A stretch of 64,000 nucleotides of DNA from Aquincola agrisoli (GCF_036621135.1 NZ_JAZIBG010000009.1:186001-250000), one strand, 5' to 3'. Shown: positions 28,036-37,253, numbered from the stretch's first letter. The notes: generated by a model from the sequence alone, not told the origin. Translations and numbers: made by a program.

Positions 28036-29706
28036 ATGCTGCGGATCACCGAACTTCGCCTCCCGCTCGACCACGCCGCCGACGCGCTGCGCCCGGCGGC
28101 GTGCGCACGGCTGGGCCTGGCCGACGCCGAGCTGAAGGACTTCACCGTCTTCCGCCGCGGGTACGACGCCCGCAAGAAGTCCGCGGTGGTGCTCAGCTAC
28201 ACCCTGGACTGCGAACTGGCCCCGGGCGTCGACGAGGCCGCGCTGCTGCAGCGCTTCCAGGGCGACCCGCAGGTGCGGCCCAGCCCCGACACCCGCTACC
28301 GTTTCATCGGCCACGCGCCGGTGGACTTTTATGCCGCCGGCCGGCCGCGGCCCGTCGTCGTCGGCTTCGGCCCCTGCGGCCTGTTCGCCGCGCTGGTGCT
28401 GGCGCAGATGGGTCTGCGGCCCATCGTGCTCGAGCGCGGGCGGGCCGTGCGCGAGCGCACCAAGGACACCTGGGGCCTGTGGCGCCAGGGCGTGCTCGAT
28501 CCGGACTCGAACGTCCAGTTCGGCGAGGGCGGCGCCGGCACCTTCAGCGACGGCAAGCTGTGGAGCCAGATCAGCGACCCGCGCCACCTGACGCGCAAGG
28601 TGCTCACCGAGTTCGTCAAGGCCGGCGCGCCGGAAGAGATCCTCTACGTCAGCAAGCCGCACATCGGCACCTTCCGCCTGGTCAGCATGATCGAGAAGAT
28701 GCGGGCCGAGATCGAGGCGCTGGGCGGCGAGATCCGCTTCGAGCAGCGCGTGACGGACCTGCTGATCGAAGGCGGCCGCCTGCGCGGGCTGACGCTGGCC
28801 TCGGGCGAGGAGCTCGCCGCCGACCACGTGGTGCTCGCCCTGGGGCACAGCGCCCGCGACACCTTCGCGATGCTGCAGCAACGCGGGGTGTTCCTCGAGG
28901 CCAAGCCGTTTTCGATCGGCTTCCGCGTCGAGCACCCGCAGGGCGTGATCGACCGCGCCCGCTTCGGCCCCAATGCAGGCCACCCGATCCTCGGCGCGGC
29001 CGACTACAAGCTGGTGCACCACGCCCGCAACGGCCGCTCCGTCTACAGCTTCTGCATGTGCCCGGGCGGCACCGTCGTCGCCGCGACCTCGGAAGAAGGC
29101 CGGGTGGTGACCAACGGCATGAGCCAGTACAGCCGCAACGAGCGCAACGCCAATGCCGGCATCGTCGTCGGCATCACGCCGCAGGACTACCGCCAGGATG
29201 GCCTCGGCGACGGGCCGGTGAACCCGCTCGACGGCATCGCCTTCCAGCGCCACTGGGAGTCGCGGGCCTTCGAGCTCGGCGGCGGCGGCTACCACGCGCC
29301 GGGGCAGCTGGTGGGTGACTTCATCCAGGGCCAGCGCTCCAGCGCCGCCGGCGACGTGCTGCCGTCGTACAAACCGGGCGTGCACTTCACCGACCTGGCC
29401 GAGCCCGGCCGCGGCAGCCTGCCGGACTACGCGCTGGCCGCCATCCGCGAGGCGCTGCCGGCCTTCGAACGCCAGATCCGTGGTTTCTCGATGCCCGACG
29501 CGGTGCTCACGGGCGTCGAGACGCGCACCTCGTCGCCGCTGCGCATCACGCGCAACCGCAAGTACCAGAGCCTGAACGTCGCCGGCCTGTATCCGGCCGG
29601 CGAGGGCGCGGGTTACGCCGGCGGCATCATGTCGGCCGGCGTCGACGGCATCGAAGTGGCCGAGGCGCTGGCGGCCGAGCTGCTCGCGATCGAGACCGCG
29701 GGCTGA
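28036..29706 (+). CDS. FAD-dependent dehydrogenase of the COG2509 type
   Basis: A 556-residue flavoprotein. After an N-terminal domain of about 95 residues (RITELRLPLDHAADALR), the dinucleotide-binding region reads RPVVVGFGPCGLFAALVLAQ and is followed by FGEGGAGTFSDGKLWSQI, both typical of COG2509 predicted FAD dehydrogenases. The C-terminal flavin-closing motif is GLYPAGEGAGYAGGIMSA. The substrate is not known for this family; an oxidoreductase role is all that can be said. Converges with the MFS gene, stop codons 16 bases apart. Confidence 0.88.
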   Translation: MLRITELRLPLDHAADALRPAACARLGLADAELKDFTVFRRGYDARKKSAVVLSYTLDCELAPGVDEAALLQRFQGDPQVRPSPDTRYRFIGHAPVDFYAAGRPRPVVVGFGPCGLFAALVLAQMGLRPIVLERGRAVRERTKDTWGLWRQGVLDPDSNVQFGEGGAGTFSDGKLWSQISDPRHLTRKVLTEFVKAGAPEEILYVSKPHIGTFRLVSMIEKMRAEIEALGGEIRFEQRVTDLLIEGGRLRGLTLASGEELAADHVVLALGHSARDTFAMLQQRGVFLEAKPFSIGFRVEHPQGVIDRARFGPNAGHPILGAADYKLVHHARNGRSVYSFCMCPGGTVVAATSEEGRVVTNGMSQYSRNERNANAGIVVGITPQDYRQDGLGDGPVNPLDGIAFQRHWESRAFELGGGGYHAPGQLVGDFIQGQRSSAAGDVLPSYKPGVHFTDLAEPGRGSLPDYALAAIREALPAFERQIRGFSMPDAVLTGVETRTSSPLRITRNRKYQSLNVAGLYPAGEGAGYAGGIMSAGVDGIEVAEALAAELLAIETAG

Positions 29707-29722
29707 ACCCTTTCGCGGCCGC

Positions 29723-30988
29723 TCAGGCTGCCGCAGGCACGGCCCCGCCGCGGCGCCGCGTGCGCACCAGCAGCGTGACGGCGATCGCCAGGTTCAGCAG
29801 GTTCCAGGCGATGCCGTTCAGGAAGGCTGCGTCGTAGCTGCCGGTAAGGTCGAACACCTTGCCCGACATCCAGCCGCCCAGCGCCATGCCGAAGAGCGTG
29901 AACATCAGCACCGTGCCCACGCGCGCACCGGCCTCGGCCGGCGGGAAGTGCTCTCGCACGATGATCGCGTAGGACGGCACGATGCCGCCCTGGAACAGCC
30001 CGAACAGCGCCGAGACCACGTAGAGCGACACCAGCCCGTCGAAGGGCAGGAAGAGGATCAGCGCCACGCACTGCAGCGCGCCGCCCAGCAGCAGCGTGCG
30101 CAGGCCGCCGATGCGGTCGCAGATGGCGCCGGAGACCAGCCGGCTCACCACGCCGAAGCCGAGCATCAGCGACAGCATCTGCGCCCCGCGCGCCGGCCCG
30201 TAGCCGAGGTCGGCGCAGTAGGCCACGATGTGCACCTGCGGCATCGCCATCGCCACGCAGCAGGCCACGCCCGCCACGCACAGCAGGCCCTGGGCGGTGC
30301 CGATGCTGAAGCCGAAGGGGCGCAGGGCGTTGCCGACCGGCGCCGCGCCGGCCTTGGCCATGGCGGGCGTGGCGCCGGACTCGGCCAGGGCGGGCGGGCG
30401 GGCCCGCATGAAGAGCGCCAGCGCCGCCATCGTCACGCCGCAGAAGAGGCCCATGCCGATGTAGGTCTGCCGCCAGCCGACCTGCTCGACGAAGTGCTGC
30501 ACGATCGGCGGCCAGACCGCGCCGGCCACGTAGTTGCCGCTGGCGCATACCGCCACCGCGATGCCGCGCCGCTTGACGAACCAGAGGGACGTATCGGCCA
30601 CCAGCGGCGCGAAGGCCGCCGCGCTTCCGAACATGCCCACCAGCAGCGCCTGCGCCACCGTAAAGGCGACGATGCCACCGGCCAGGCCGCAGGCCACATA
30701 GCCGATGCCCAGGCTGGCCGCGCCGATCAGCAAGGGCCACATCACACCCCACCGGTCGGCCAGCCGCCCCATGACCATGCCGCCCAGGCCGAAGCCAAGC
30801 ATCAGCAGCGTGTAGGGCAGCGAGGCATCGGCCCGCGCCACGCCGAACTCGGCCTGCACGGCCGGCAGCACCACCGACACGACATACATGCCGCTGCTGC
30901 CAACCGTCATGATCAGCAGCGTGAGCGCCAGCCGGAACAGGGCGTAGCGGGAATCGGGCCGATGCACGGCCGGGGCGGTGGTCTCCAT
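29723..30988 (-). CDS. major facilitator superfamily transporter
   Basis: A 421-residue carrier with twelve predicted membrane helices. The loop 2-3 motif is GLGGMVMGRLADRWGV, the classic MFS motif A form, and the pattern resembles oxalate/formate or monocarboxylate-type antiporters (AQALLVGMFGSAAAFAPLV). I chose the ATG at 30988 (METTAPAVHRPD); the open frame extends upstream to 31108 but without membrane or conserved sequence. Substrate unknown. Confidence 0.88.
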   Translation of the reverse strand: METTAPAVHRPDSRYALFRLALTLLIMTVGSSGMYVVSVVLPAVQAEFGVARADASLPYTLLMLGFGLGGMVMGRLADRWGVMWPLLIGAASLGIGYVACGLAGGIVAFTVAQALLVGMFGSAAAFAPLVADTSLWFVKRRGIAVAVCASGNYVAGAVWPPIVQHFVEQVGWRQTYIGMGLFCGVTMAALALFMRARPPALAESGATPAMAKAGAAPVGNALRPFGFSIGTAQGLLCVAGVACCVAMAMPQVHIVAYCADLGYGPARGAQMLSLMLGFGVVSRLVSGAICDRIGGLRTLLLGGALQCVALILFLPFDGLVSLYVVSALFGLFQGGIVPSYAIIVREHFPPAEAGARVGTVLMFTLFGMALGGWMSGKVFDLTGSYDAAFLNGIAWNLLNLAIAVTLLVRTRRRGGAVPAAA

Positions 30989-31120
30989 CGTTCTTCTCGG
31001 CGCTGCGGCTGTGGCGCCGCGGGCTGCCGATTGTGCAGGGCGGCGCAGGATCTGGTATTGCGAAGGTGCTACATCCCCTCGGCATGAGGAAGGGGCGTCC
31101 GTTGTCATGGCCTCGAGGTT

Positions 31121-31394
31121 GGTGCCAGGGTCACCCGCGTGGGGAACACGACCTACCCGGAAGCGAAGCCCTTGAAGGAATATGGTTCATCCCCACTCGC
31201 GTGGGGAACACGACAAGGCCAAGGCCGGCCAGATCCTCGACAACGGTTCATCCCCACCCGCGTGGGGAACACAACTTCTCAGCGCCGGCCTTGTACAGCG
31301 TCGGCGGTTCATCCCCACCCGCGTGGAGAACACATCGGTGGCGTCGCGCGAGACTATCCGCTGTACGGTTCATCCCCACCCGCGTGGGGAACAC
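31121..31394 (-). CRISPR. short type I-E CRISPR array, five repeats and four spacers
   Basis: Repeats of 29 bases lie at 31121-31149, 31183-31211, 31244-31272, 31305-31333 and 31366-31394, separated by spacers of 33, 32, 32 and 32 bases. The repeat contains the palindromic core CCCCACCCGCGTGGGG and ends GGGGAACAC on the plus strand, matching the type I-E (CASCADE) repeat class. The leftmost copy keeps only its 3' 18 bases, as expected for the leader-distal end; repeats 2 and 4 carry single substitutions (ACTCGCG and GTGGAGAAC). By type I-E convention the array is transcribed on the minus strand from an A/T-richer leader at about 31395-31480. No cas gene is in the window. Confidence 0.93.
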
Positions 31395-31785
31395 ACTTCT
31401 CTCAACCTTTTGATTTCACTGCGAGTTTCAACCTCTCAAACTTCTACCGAAATCTGGAGCCTTCAAAACCCAGGTTGTTAATGAGCTTTCGGCAGCTGAG
31501 CTGACCAGCACCCGCGTGGCCAAGGCCCAGCGTCGCAGCAGCCTCCAGCAGAGCCGGCAGCATATCGAGCGATGCCCCACCCGTCGCCCAACGTGCCACT
31601 CCTCACGGCCGCCACCGTCGCGTAGATCGTGGCGTGCTTGCCCAGGTCGTTGACGACCGTCAACCGCACGGCGCGGCTGCCCGCAGCCGTCGGGGCCAGC
31701 ATGGCGCTGGACGTGGCCACGGCTGCGACCTGCACAGACACTACGCTGGCTGATGCCAGCGCCGACACAAAGGAGAAGCGCGGCC
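31395..31785. other. 391-base region with CRISPR leader and a possible coding relic
   Basis: The first ~85 bases are A/T-richer and are the likely CRISPR leader. The rest has no clear gene. On the minus strand one frame (about 31478-31780) encodes VRLTVVNDLGKHATIYATV and neighbouring sequence after a run of small hydrophobic residues, reminiscent of phage structural proteins, but it has no convincing start and ends in low-complexity codons. I treat it as a possible relic only. Confidence 0.3.
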
Positions 31786-33408
31786 TCAGGCCACGGCGGG
31801 ATGCCCTCCCTCCTCCGCCGGCTCCGCATGCCCATGCTCCGCGCCCTTCGGCTCCACCACCGCGAACTTCGCGCAGGCCAGCAGCACGGCGGCGAAGCCC
31901 AGGTAGCTCACCGCCACCGACAGGCTCTGGCCGATGCCGATGCGCTCGCCGTGCATGAAGCCGAAGAACGTGAGCAACGCGCCGGCCACCGCAAAGGCCG
32001 CGGCCTTCACCAGCTCGCGGTCGATGATGAAGACGGCGATCGCGCCCAGGATCAGCCCGCCGAGGATGGCGCCGCCGCCCAGCACCTCGAGCCCGTGGTA
32101 CAGCACGCCCATCTGCCCCAGCTTGTCGAAGCCCACCGCCGCGGCGCTGGTGCCGGCGGCGCCCAGCGCGTTGTCGATCTGCAGCTTGCCCCACGCGGCC
32201 AGGTGCGGCATGAAGGCGAGGATGACGGCCGGCGCGTGGCTGCGCGGCGTCTCCTGGAAGGCCTGCGCGCCGATCAGCATGCCGATGTAGAGCAGGATGG
32301 GCGCGATGGCGACCACCGGGATCAGCGAGGTCATCACCGCGATGATGCCCAGCCAGCACATCAGCAGCACCGCGATGCCGGTGGCCGCCGAGTAGCCAAT
32401 GCGCCCGCCCATCGACTTCCAGCCCGGGTGGCCGATGTACACGGCGTTGATGAACGGGTTGCCCATCAGGCAGCCGATGAGGCTCACCACGCCGTCGGCC
32501 GTCAGCACGCGGGTGGTCGGGAAGCTGTCGCCGCCCGCGGCCGCGCTTTCCACGTTGTCCATCGCTTCCACGAGGTCGTAGATGCCGAAGGGGATGGCGG
32601 TGACGAGGATGATGGCGAGGAACTCGAAGCCCGAGAACACATGGCCCACCGCCGGCAGCGGCACGGAGAAGCCGAAGTTCGAGAACGAGGCCGCGAGGTT
32701 GGCGAGGCTCATGCCGCCGACGGGCATGCCCAGCGCGGTGGAGCCCCAGGCGATCAGGCAACCCACCGCGATGGCCACCAGCCCGGCCGGGATGCCGCGG
32801 AACCAGCGCACGCCGCCGAACCAGCTCACCAGGATGATCGCGAAGCACACCACGCCGAGCAGCGGCGTCATGAACATCTCCAGCGCGGGGCGCAAGGCGA
32901 TGAACGCGATCGACACGCCCGCCAGGGTGCCCAGCAGCGCGGCGCGCGGCGTGATGCGGCGGATCACCGGCGCGATGAAGCCCCCGATCATCAGCACGAA
33001 GCTCTGCACGAAGACCCAGGTGAGCCCGGCCTCCCAGCCCTTGATCGGGTCGCCCGTCTTCAACGAGATGGGCAGCATGATCACGAAGACCACGACGAAC
33101 ATGTGCGGCACGCTGATGCCCGAAGGCAGCGCGCACACGTCGCTGCGGCCGGTCTTCTTGGCGAGTTGCCAGGCCAGGTAGGCGTAGTACGCGGTGGACA
33201 GGAACATCATCAGCCCCGCCGCCGGCAGGATGCGGCCGAACACGATGTCGTCGGGCATCTTCAGCACGAAGCGCAACAGGCCGGTGAGCACCAGCAGGTT
33301 GACGAGGATGTTGGTGCCGAAGCCGAAGAAGGCATTCCAGTCGCCGGGCACCCAGAGACGGGGACCGGGGCCGGGCGCGGGCGTGGACGCGATGCGTGTG
33401 GTCGTCAT
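31786..33408 (-). CDS. NCS2-type permease adjacent to biuret hydrolase-like gene
   Basis: A 540-residue membrane protein with about twelve to fourteen helices of the NCS2 (xanthine/uracil and AzgA-like) fold, for example VPGDWNAFFGFGTNILVN at the start and FGIYDLVEAMDNVESAAAGG in the middle, where family members bind the nucleobase. The C-terminal tail is histidine/glutamate rich (PKGAEHGHAEPAEEGG). It lies 60 bases after the hydrolase gene on the same strand, so the two probably form an operon. NCS2 carriers import purines, pyrimidines and related compounds; uptake of biuret, cyanurate or a similar ureide is inferred from context and not proven. Confidence 0.85.
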   Translation of the reverse strand: MTTTRIASTPAPGPGPRLWVPGDWNAFFGFGTNILVNLLVLTGLLRFVLKMPDDIVFGRILPAAGLMMFLSTAYYAYLAWQLAKKTGRSDVCALPSGISVPHMFVVVFVIMLPISLKTGDPIKGWEAGLTWVFVQSFVLMIGGFIAPVIRRITPRAALLGTLAGVSIAFIALRPALEMFMTPLLGVVCFAIILVSWFGGVRWFRGIPAGLVAIAVGCLIAWGSTALGMPVGGMSLANLAASFSNFGFSVPLPAVGHVFSGFEFLAIILVTAIPFGIYDLVEAMDNVESAAAGGDSFPTTRVLTADGVVSLIGCLMGNPFINAVYIGHPGWKSMGGRIGYSAATGIAVLLMCWLGIIAVMTSLIPVVAIAPILLYIGMLIGAQAFQETPRSHAPAVILAFMPHLAAWGKLQIDNALGAAGTSAAAVGFDKLGQMGVLYHGLEVLGGGAILGGLILGAIAVFIIDRELVKAAAFAVAGALLTFFGFMHGERIGIGQSLSVAVSYLGFAAVLLACAKFAVVEPKGAEHGHAEPAEEGGHPAVA

Positions 33409-33468
33409 GGAGCGCTCCTGTCGTGGAGGGGATTGGCGGATGGACGAAGAAAACGGGGCGGTGCGTGG

Positions 33469-34143
33469 TCAGGCGGGCCGCTCGAGCGCCGCGAGCACGC
33501 GGGCCGAATCGCTCACCCAGCCGAAGATGCCGCCCTGTGCCTGCACCATGCGCAGCGCGGTCTCGTGGAACTCGGGGAAGTACGACGCGCAGCAGTCGCC
33601 GGGCACGATGCAGCGGTAGCCGCGGTCGTTGGCCTCGCGCACCGTGGTGTGCACGCAGACCTCGGTGGTGACGCCGCACACGATGAGGTTCTCGATGCCG
33701 CGGTGGTGCAGCATCGGCCCCAGTTCGGTGGCGTAGAAGGCGCCCTTGCCGGGTTTGTCGATCACCGGCTCGCCCGCCTGCGGGTACAGCTCGGGGATGA
33801 TGTCGTGGCCCGGCTCGCCGCGGATCAGGATGCGGCCCATCGGCCCTTTCGCGCCGATGCGCACGCTCGGTGCGCCGCGCTCGATCTTGGCCTTGGGCGC
33901 ATCCAGCAGGTCGGGCCTGTGGCCTTCGCGGGTGTGGATGACCAGCATGCCAGCGGCGCGCGCGGCCGACAGCAGCGCCTGGCACGGCGCGATGGCTCGG
34001 CGCAGCAGCGAGACGTCGTTGCCGAGGCTTTCACCGAAGCCGCCCGGCTCGATGAAGTCGCGCTGCATGTCGATCATCACCACCGCCGTCCTGCGGATGT
34101 CGATGCGGATGGGTTCGGGCGCGGCGTCGAGAGTCGTCAGCAC
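33469..34143 (-). CDS. biuH: cysteine hydrolase of the isochorismatase fold, biuret hydrolase-like
   Basis: A 224-residue protein with the Asp-Lys-Cys triad of this family: aspartate in VVMIDMQRDFIEPGG, lysine in the IDKPGKGAFYATELG region, and cysteine in VCGVTTEVCVHTTVREAN. The segments HTREGHRPDL and RILIRGEPGHDIIPELYP closely resemble rhizobial biuret hydrolase, which converts biuret to allophanate. I chose the GTG at 34143, with AGGAG correctly spaced upstream; the frame further upstream overlaps the divergent promoter. Neighbours encode allophanate hydrolase and atzGEH, supporting this role. A related ureide amidase activity remains possible. Confidence 0.82.
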   Translation of the reverse strand: MLTTLDAAPEPIRIDIRRTAVVMIDMQRDFIEPGGFGESLGNDVSLLRRAIAPCQALLSAARAAGMLVIHTREGHRPDLLDAPKAKIERGAPSVRIGAKGPMGRILIRGEPGHDIIPELYPQAGEPVIDKPGKGAFYATELGPMLHHRGIENLIVCGVTTEVCVHTTVREANDRGYRCIVPGDCCASYFPEFHETALRMVQAQGGIFGWVSDSARVLAALERPA

Positions 34144-34176
34144 GGGTGGCTCCTGTTCCCCAATTTGATGCATACG

Positions 34177-34192
34177 AACTGGGATACCAGTT
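34177..34192 (-). promoter_or_regulatory. candidate GntR operator upstream of biuH
   Basis: AACTGG and CCAGTT flank GATA, a symmetrical element containing TGGGATACCA. It differs by one base from the TGGTATACCA palindrome on the other side of the same intergenic region and lies about 35 bases before the biuH start. FadR-subfamily GntR regulators bind sites of this type. Confidence 0.55.
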
Positions 34193-34345
34193 GGTCGACC
34201 CGGAGGGTGCAAGAAGCAAGCCATGGACGGGCGCTGCTTTCCGGTGCCCGGGCGGCCTCGTAGCGCCGGCACCCGCATCCCCGGTGAGGCCACATGCCGG
34301 AAGAGCCACTGGGCCGCATGGCACGGATGATGCAAGTGCACCAAC

Positions 34346-34355
34346 TGGTATACCA
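34346..34355 (+). promoter_or_regulatory. candidate GntR operator upstream of atzF
   Basis: TGGTATACCA is a perfect 10-base palindrome ending 11 bases before the atzF start codon. It matches the general form of FadR/FCD-type GntR operators. Binding here would block the start region of the atzF operon. The regulator gene at the end of that operon (40923) is the obvious candidate. Confidence 0.6.
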
Positions 34356-34366
34356 ATACGTGCACC

Positions 34367-36208
34367 ATGAACGAACACATGCCCCTGACGCTGGCCGACT
34401 GGCACGCCGCCTACCGCGGCGGTGCATCGCCGGCCGACCTGCTCGGCGCGCTCGCACGCCGGCTCGCCGACGGCCCGCGCGAAGCCTGGATCCACCGCGC
34501 CACCGCGGACGAGGTGGGCACGCAGGCCGCGGCCCTGGAGGCCCGCCTCGCCGCGACCGCCGCCGACCCGGCCGGCCGCGCGGCCCTGTGGCAGGCGCTG
34601 CCGCTGTTCGGCGTGCCCTTCGCGGTGAAGGACAACATCGACGTGGCCGGCGCCCCCACCACCGCCGCGTGCCCCGCGTTCAGCCACGTGGCCGGGCGCC
34701 ACGCCGTGCCCGTGCAGCGCCTGCTCGATGCCGGTGCGGTGTGGATGGGCAAGACCAACCTCGACCAGTTCGCCACGGGGCTCGTCGGTGCACGCTCGCC
34801 CTACGGCCGGCCTGCCAGCACCTTTGATGCCAGCCGCGTGAGCGGCGGCTCCAGCTCGGGCTCGGCGGTGGTGGCCGCACGCGGCGACGTGGCGTTCTCG
34901 CTGGGCACCGACACGGCCGGCTCGGGCCGGGTGCCCGCGGGTTTCAACAACATCGTCGGGCTCAAGCCCACGCCGGGCCGCGTCAGCACCACCGGCGTGG
35001 TGCCTGCCTGCCGCAGCCTCGATTGCGTCTCGGTCTTCGCGCTGACGGTGGAAGACGCCGCCGCGGTGCTGGCCGTGATGGAAGGCCCCGACGCCGACGA
35101 CGCCTACAGCCGCTTCGAGCCCGGCCCGGCGCGGCTGCCGGCGCGGCTGCGCATCGGCGTGCCGATGACGCCGGTGCTCGATGCTACGCACGCCGCCGCC
35201 TGGCCGCCTGCGGTGGCGCAGGCCCAGCGGCAGGGCCACGAGATCGTGCCGATCGACTTCGCCCCGCTGCATGCGGTGGCCCAGCTGCTGTATGGCGGCC
35301 CCTGGGTGGCCGAGCGCCATGCGGCCGTGCAGGCGCTGCTCGAGCAGTCGCCCGAGGCGCTCGACCCCACGGTGCGCACCGTCGTCGAGCAGGCCGTCGG
35401 CATGACGGCGACCGACGCCTTCCGCGGCCAGTACACACTGCGCGCGGCGCAGCAGGGTGCCGCCGCGCTGTGGCAGCAGGTCGACGTGCTGATGGTGCCC
35501 ACCGCGCCGGGCCACCCCACCTTCGCGCAGGTGGACGCCGACCCCATCGGCGCCAACTCGCGGCTGGGCACGTACACCAACTTCGTCAACCTGCTGGGCT
35601 GGTGCGCGCTGGCGCTGCCCGCCGGCTTCACCGAAGGCGGGCTGCCCTTCGGCGTGACCTTCATCGCGCCCGGCAACGCCGACGCCGCGCTGGCCCACTT
35701 CGGTGCCGGCTGGCAGGCCGCGCTGGCACTGCCGCTGGGCGCCACCGACGTGCCCTACCCCGGCGCACCGGCGCAGCGCGGCGGCTGGCCCGCCGCCGAG
35801 CCGACGATGCCCATCGCCGTGGTGGGTGCGCACCTGTCGGGCATGCCGCTCAACGGCCAGCTGACCGAACGCAGCGCCACGCTGCGCGCAGCCACCACCA
35901 CCGCGCCGCACTACAAGCTCTACGCGCTGCCCAACACCACGCCGCCCAAGCCCGGCCTGCAGCGCGTGGCCGAAGGCGGCGCGGCCATCGCGGTGGAGGT
36001 GTGGAACGTGCCGCTGAAGCACGTGGGCTCGTTCCTCGCGTTGATCCCCGCGCCGCTGGGCCTGGGCAGCCTGGAGCTGGCCGACGGCACGCAGGTGCAC
36101 GGCTTCATCTGCGAAGGGCACGCCCTGGCCGCCGCCACCGACGTCACCGCCTTCGGCGGCTGGCGCGCCTACATCGCCGACATGAAGGCGCGCAGCGCAC
36201 CGCGTTGA
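34367..36208 (+). CDS. atzF: allophanate hydrolase
   Basis: A 613-residue two-domain enzyme. The amidase domain has the Ser-cisSer-Lys triad: lysine in VPFAVKDNIDVAG, and serines in SGGSSSGSAVV and GTDTAGSGRVPA. From about residue 480 a C-terminal domain (VVGAHLSGMPLNGQL ... GSLELADGTQVHGFICEG) matches the C-terminal domain of AtzF/DUR1,2-type allophanate hydrolases. The family converts allophanate to two ammonia and two CO2. It leads an operon running to the gntR gene at 41663. No good ribosome binding site precedes the ATG at 34367; the next ATG at 34379 is an alternative start. Confidence 0.93.
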   Translation: MNEHMPLTLADWHAAYRGGASPADLLGALARRLADGPREAWIHRATADEVGTQAAALEARLAATAADPAGRAALWQALPLFGVPFAVKDNIDVAGAPTTAACPAFSHVAGRHAVPVQRLLDAGAVWMGKTNLDQFATGLVGARSPYGRPASTFDASRVSGGSSSGSAVVAARGDVAFSLGTDTAGSGRVPAGFNNIVGLKPTPGRVSTTGVVPACRSLDCVSVFALTVEDAAAVLAVMEGPDADDAYSRFEPGPARLPARLRIGVPMTPVLDATHAAAWPPAVAQAQRQGHEIVPIDFAPLHAVAQLLYGGPWVAERHAAVQALLEQSPEALDPTVRTVVEQAVGMTATDAFRGQYTLRAAQQGAAALWQQVDVLMVPTAPGHPTFAQVDADPIGANSRLGTYTNFVNLLGWCALALPAGFTEGGLPFGVTFIAPGNADAALAHFGAGWQAALALPLGATDVPYPGAPAQRGGWPAAEPTMPIAVVGAHLSGMPLNGQLTERSATLRAATTTAPHYKLYALPNTTPPKPGLQRVAEGGAAIAVEVWNVPLKHVGSFLALIPAPLGLGSLELADGTQVHGFICEGHALAAATDVTAFGGWRAYIADMKARSAPR

Positions 36209-36252
36209 CGCGCCGCCTTTCGACTTTTCTCTTTCGCCCCCAGGAGTTGACG

Positions 36253-37248
36253 ATGAACCGACGTTCCCCCTTGCCCACGACGCGGCGCCAGCTGCTCGGC
36301 GCCGCCGCCGCGGTGGCCGCCCTGGGCGCGCCCGCGCTGGTGCGCGCGCAGGCCGGCCCCAAGATCCGCATCGGCTACTGGCCGGTGGCCGCCGGCCTGC
36401 CGTTCTTCGCCGCCGTGGAGAAGGGCTACTTCAAGGAAGCCGGCCTCGACGTGGAGGCGCTCAAGTTCGCCGGCGCGCAGCAGGTGATGGAAGCCATGCT
36501 GGCCGGCCGCTGCGACGGCAGCTCCAACGGCACCGGCTCGGGCAACCTGGGCGTGGGCGAGATCGCCTCGCCCGGCCTCTTCAAGATCATCGCCACCAAC
36601 CCGAGCAACGCCAAGTACGTGCTCGACCAGTTCCTGGTGCCCAAGGACAGCCCGGTGAAGACCATCGCCGAGCTGAAGGGCAAGCGCGTGGCCAGCGGCC
36701 CCGGCATCCAGAACAAGACGCTGGCGCTGGCCGTGCTCGAGCGCGCCGGCGCGCCCGGCACCACGGTGACGGAGCTGCCGATCGGCCAGCACGTGGCGGC
36801 GCTCGCCGCTGGCCAGGTGGACGCGGTCTACACGCTCGAGCCCACCGGCACCGTCGGCCGGCTCAACGGCACCACGCGGGTGCTGGAAGCGGGCGTGATC
36901 GCCAAGTACATCCTCGGCGACCCGCTGGCACCCTGGCATGGCGGCTCGGCCGCGCTCACCACCGAGTTCATCAAGAAGTACCCGGCCGAGACCAAGAAGT
37001 ACATCGCGGCGTATGCCAAGGGCATCGAGCTGGTGCGCAACCAGCCGGCCGAGGCGCGGCAGTACCTGAAGGGCTACACCGCCATCGAAGGGCCGCTGAC
37101 GGGCGAGGTGCCGCTGGCCTCGTACATGCTCTACAACGAGTTCAAGCCGGCCGACGTGGCGGCCTTCCAGAAGTTCTTCGACCTGTTCACCGACAAGGGC
37201 GTGTTCGAGAAGAAGCTCGACGTGCAGTCCCTCATCTACAAGGGGTAA
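36253..37248 (+). CDS. ABC transporter substrate-binding protein, NMT1/SsuA type
   Basis: A 331-residue periplasmic protein. The N-terminus has a twin-arginine-like signal (TTRRQLLGAAAAVAALG, cleavage after VRAQA). The binding domain shows the SsuA/TauA/NMT1 pattern: IGYWPVAAGLPFFAAVEKGY and the domain linker region LKGKRVASGPGIQNKTLALA. An AGGAG site precedes the ATG. It sits between atzF and its own permease and ATPase genes, so its ligand is probably biuret, a carboxybiuret relative or another urea-like compound rather than a sulfonate. That ligand is inferred. Confidence 0.88.
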   Translation: MNRRSPLPTTRRQLLGAAAAVAALGAPALVRAQAGPKIRIGYWPVAAGLPFFAAVEKGYFKEAGLDVEALKFAGAQQVMEAMLAGRCDGSSNGTGSGNLGVGEIASPGLFKIIATNPSNAKYVLDQFLVPKDSPVKTIAELKGKRVASGPGIQNKTLALAVLERAGAPGTTVTELPIGQHVAALAAGQVDAVYTLEPTGTVGRLNGTTRVLEAGVIAKYILGDPLAPWHGGSAALTTEFIKKYPAETKKYIAAYAKGIELVRNQPAEARQYLKGYTAIEGPLTGEVPLASYMLYNEFKPADVAAFQKFFDLFTDKGVFEKKLDVQSLIYKG

Positions 37249-37253
37249 GACAC

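Noticed and set aside
31150..31365. Possible self-targeting CRISPR spacers
   Set aside because: I compared the four spacers by eye with the window and saw no match, but I cannot exclude targets elsewhere.
31753..34263. 836-codon plus-strand frame
   Set aside because: It is rich in His, Arg and Gln as a shadow frame usually is, and is antisense to the NCS2 permease and hydrolase genes.
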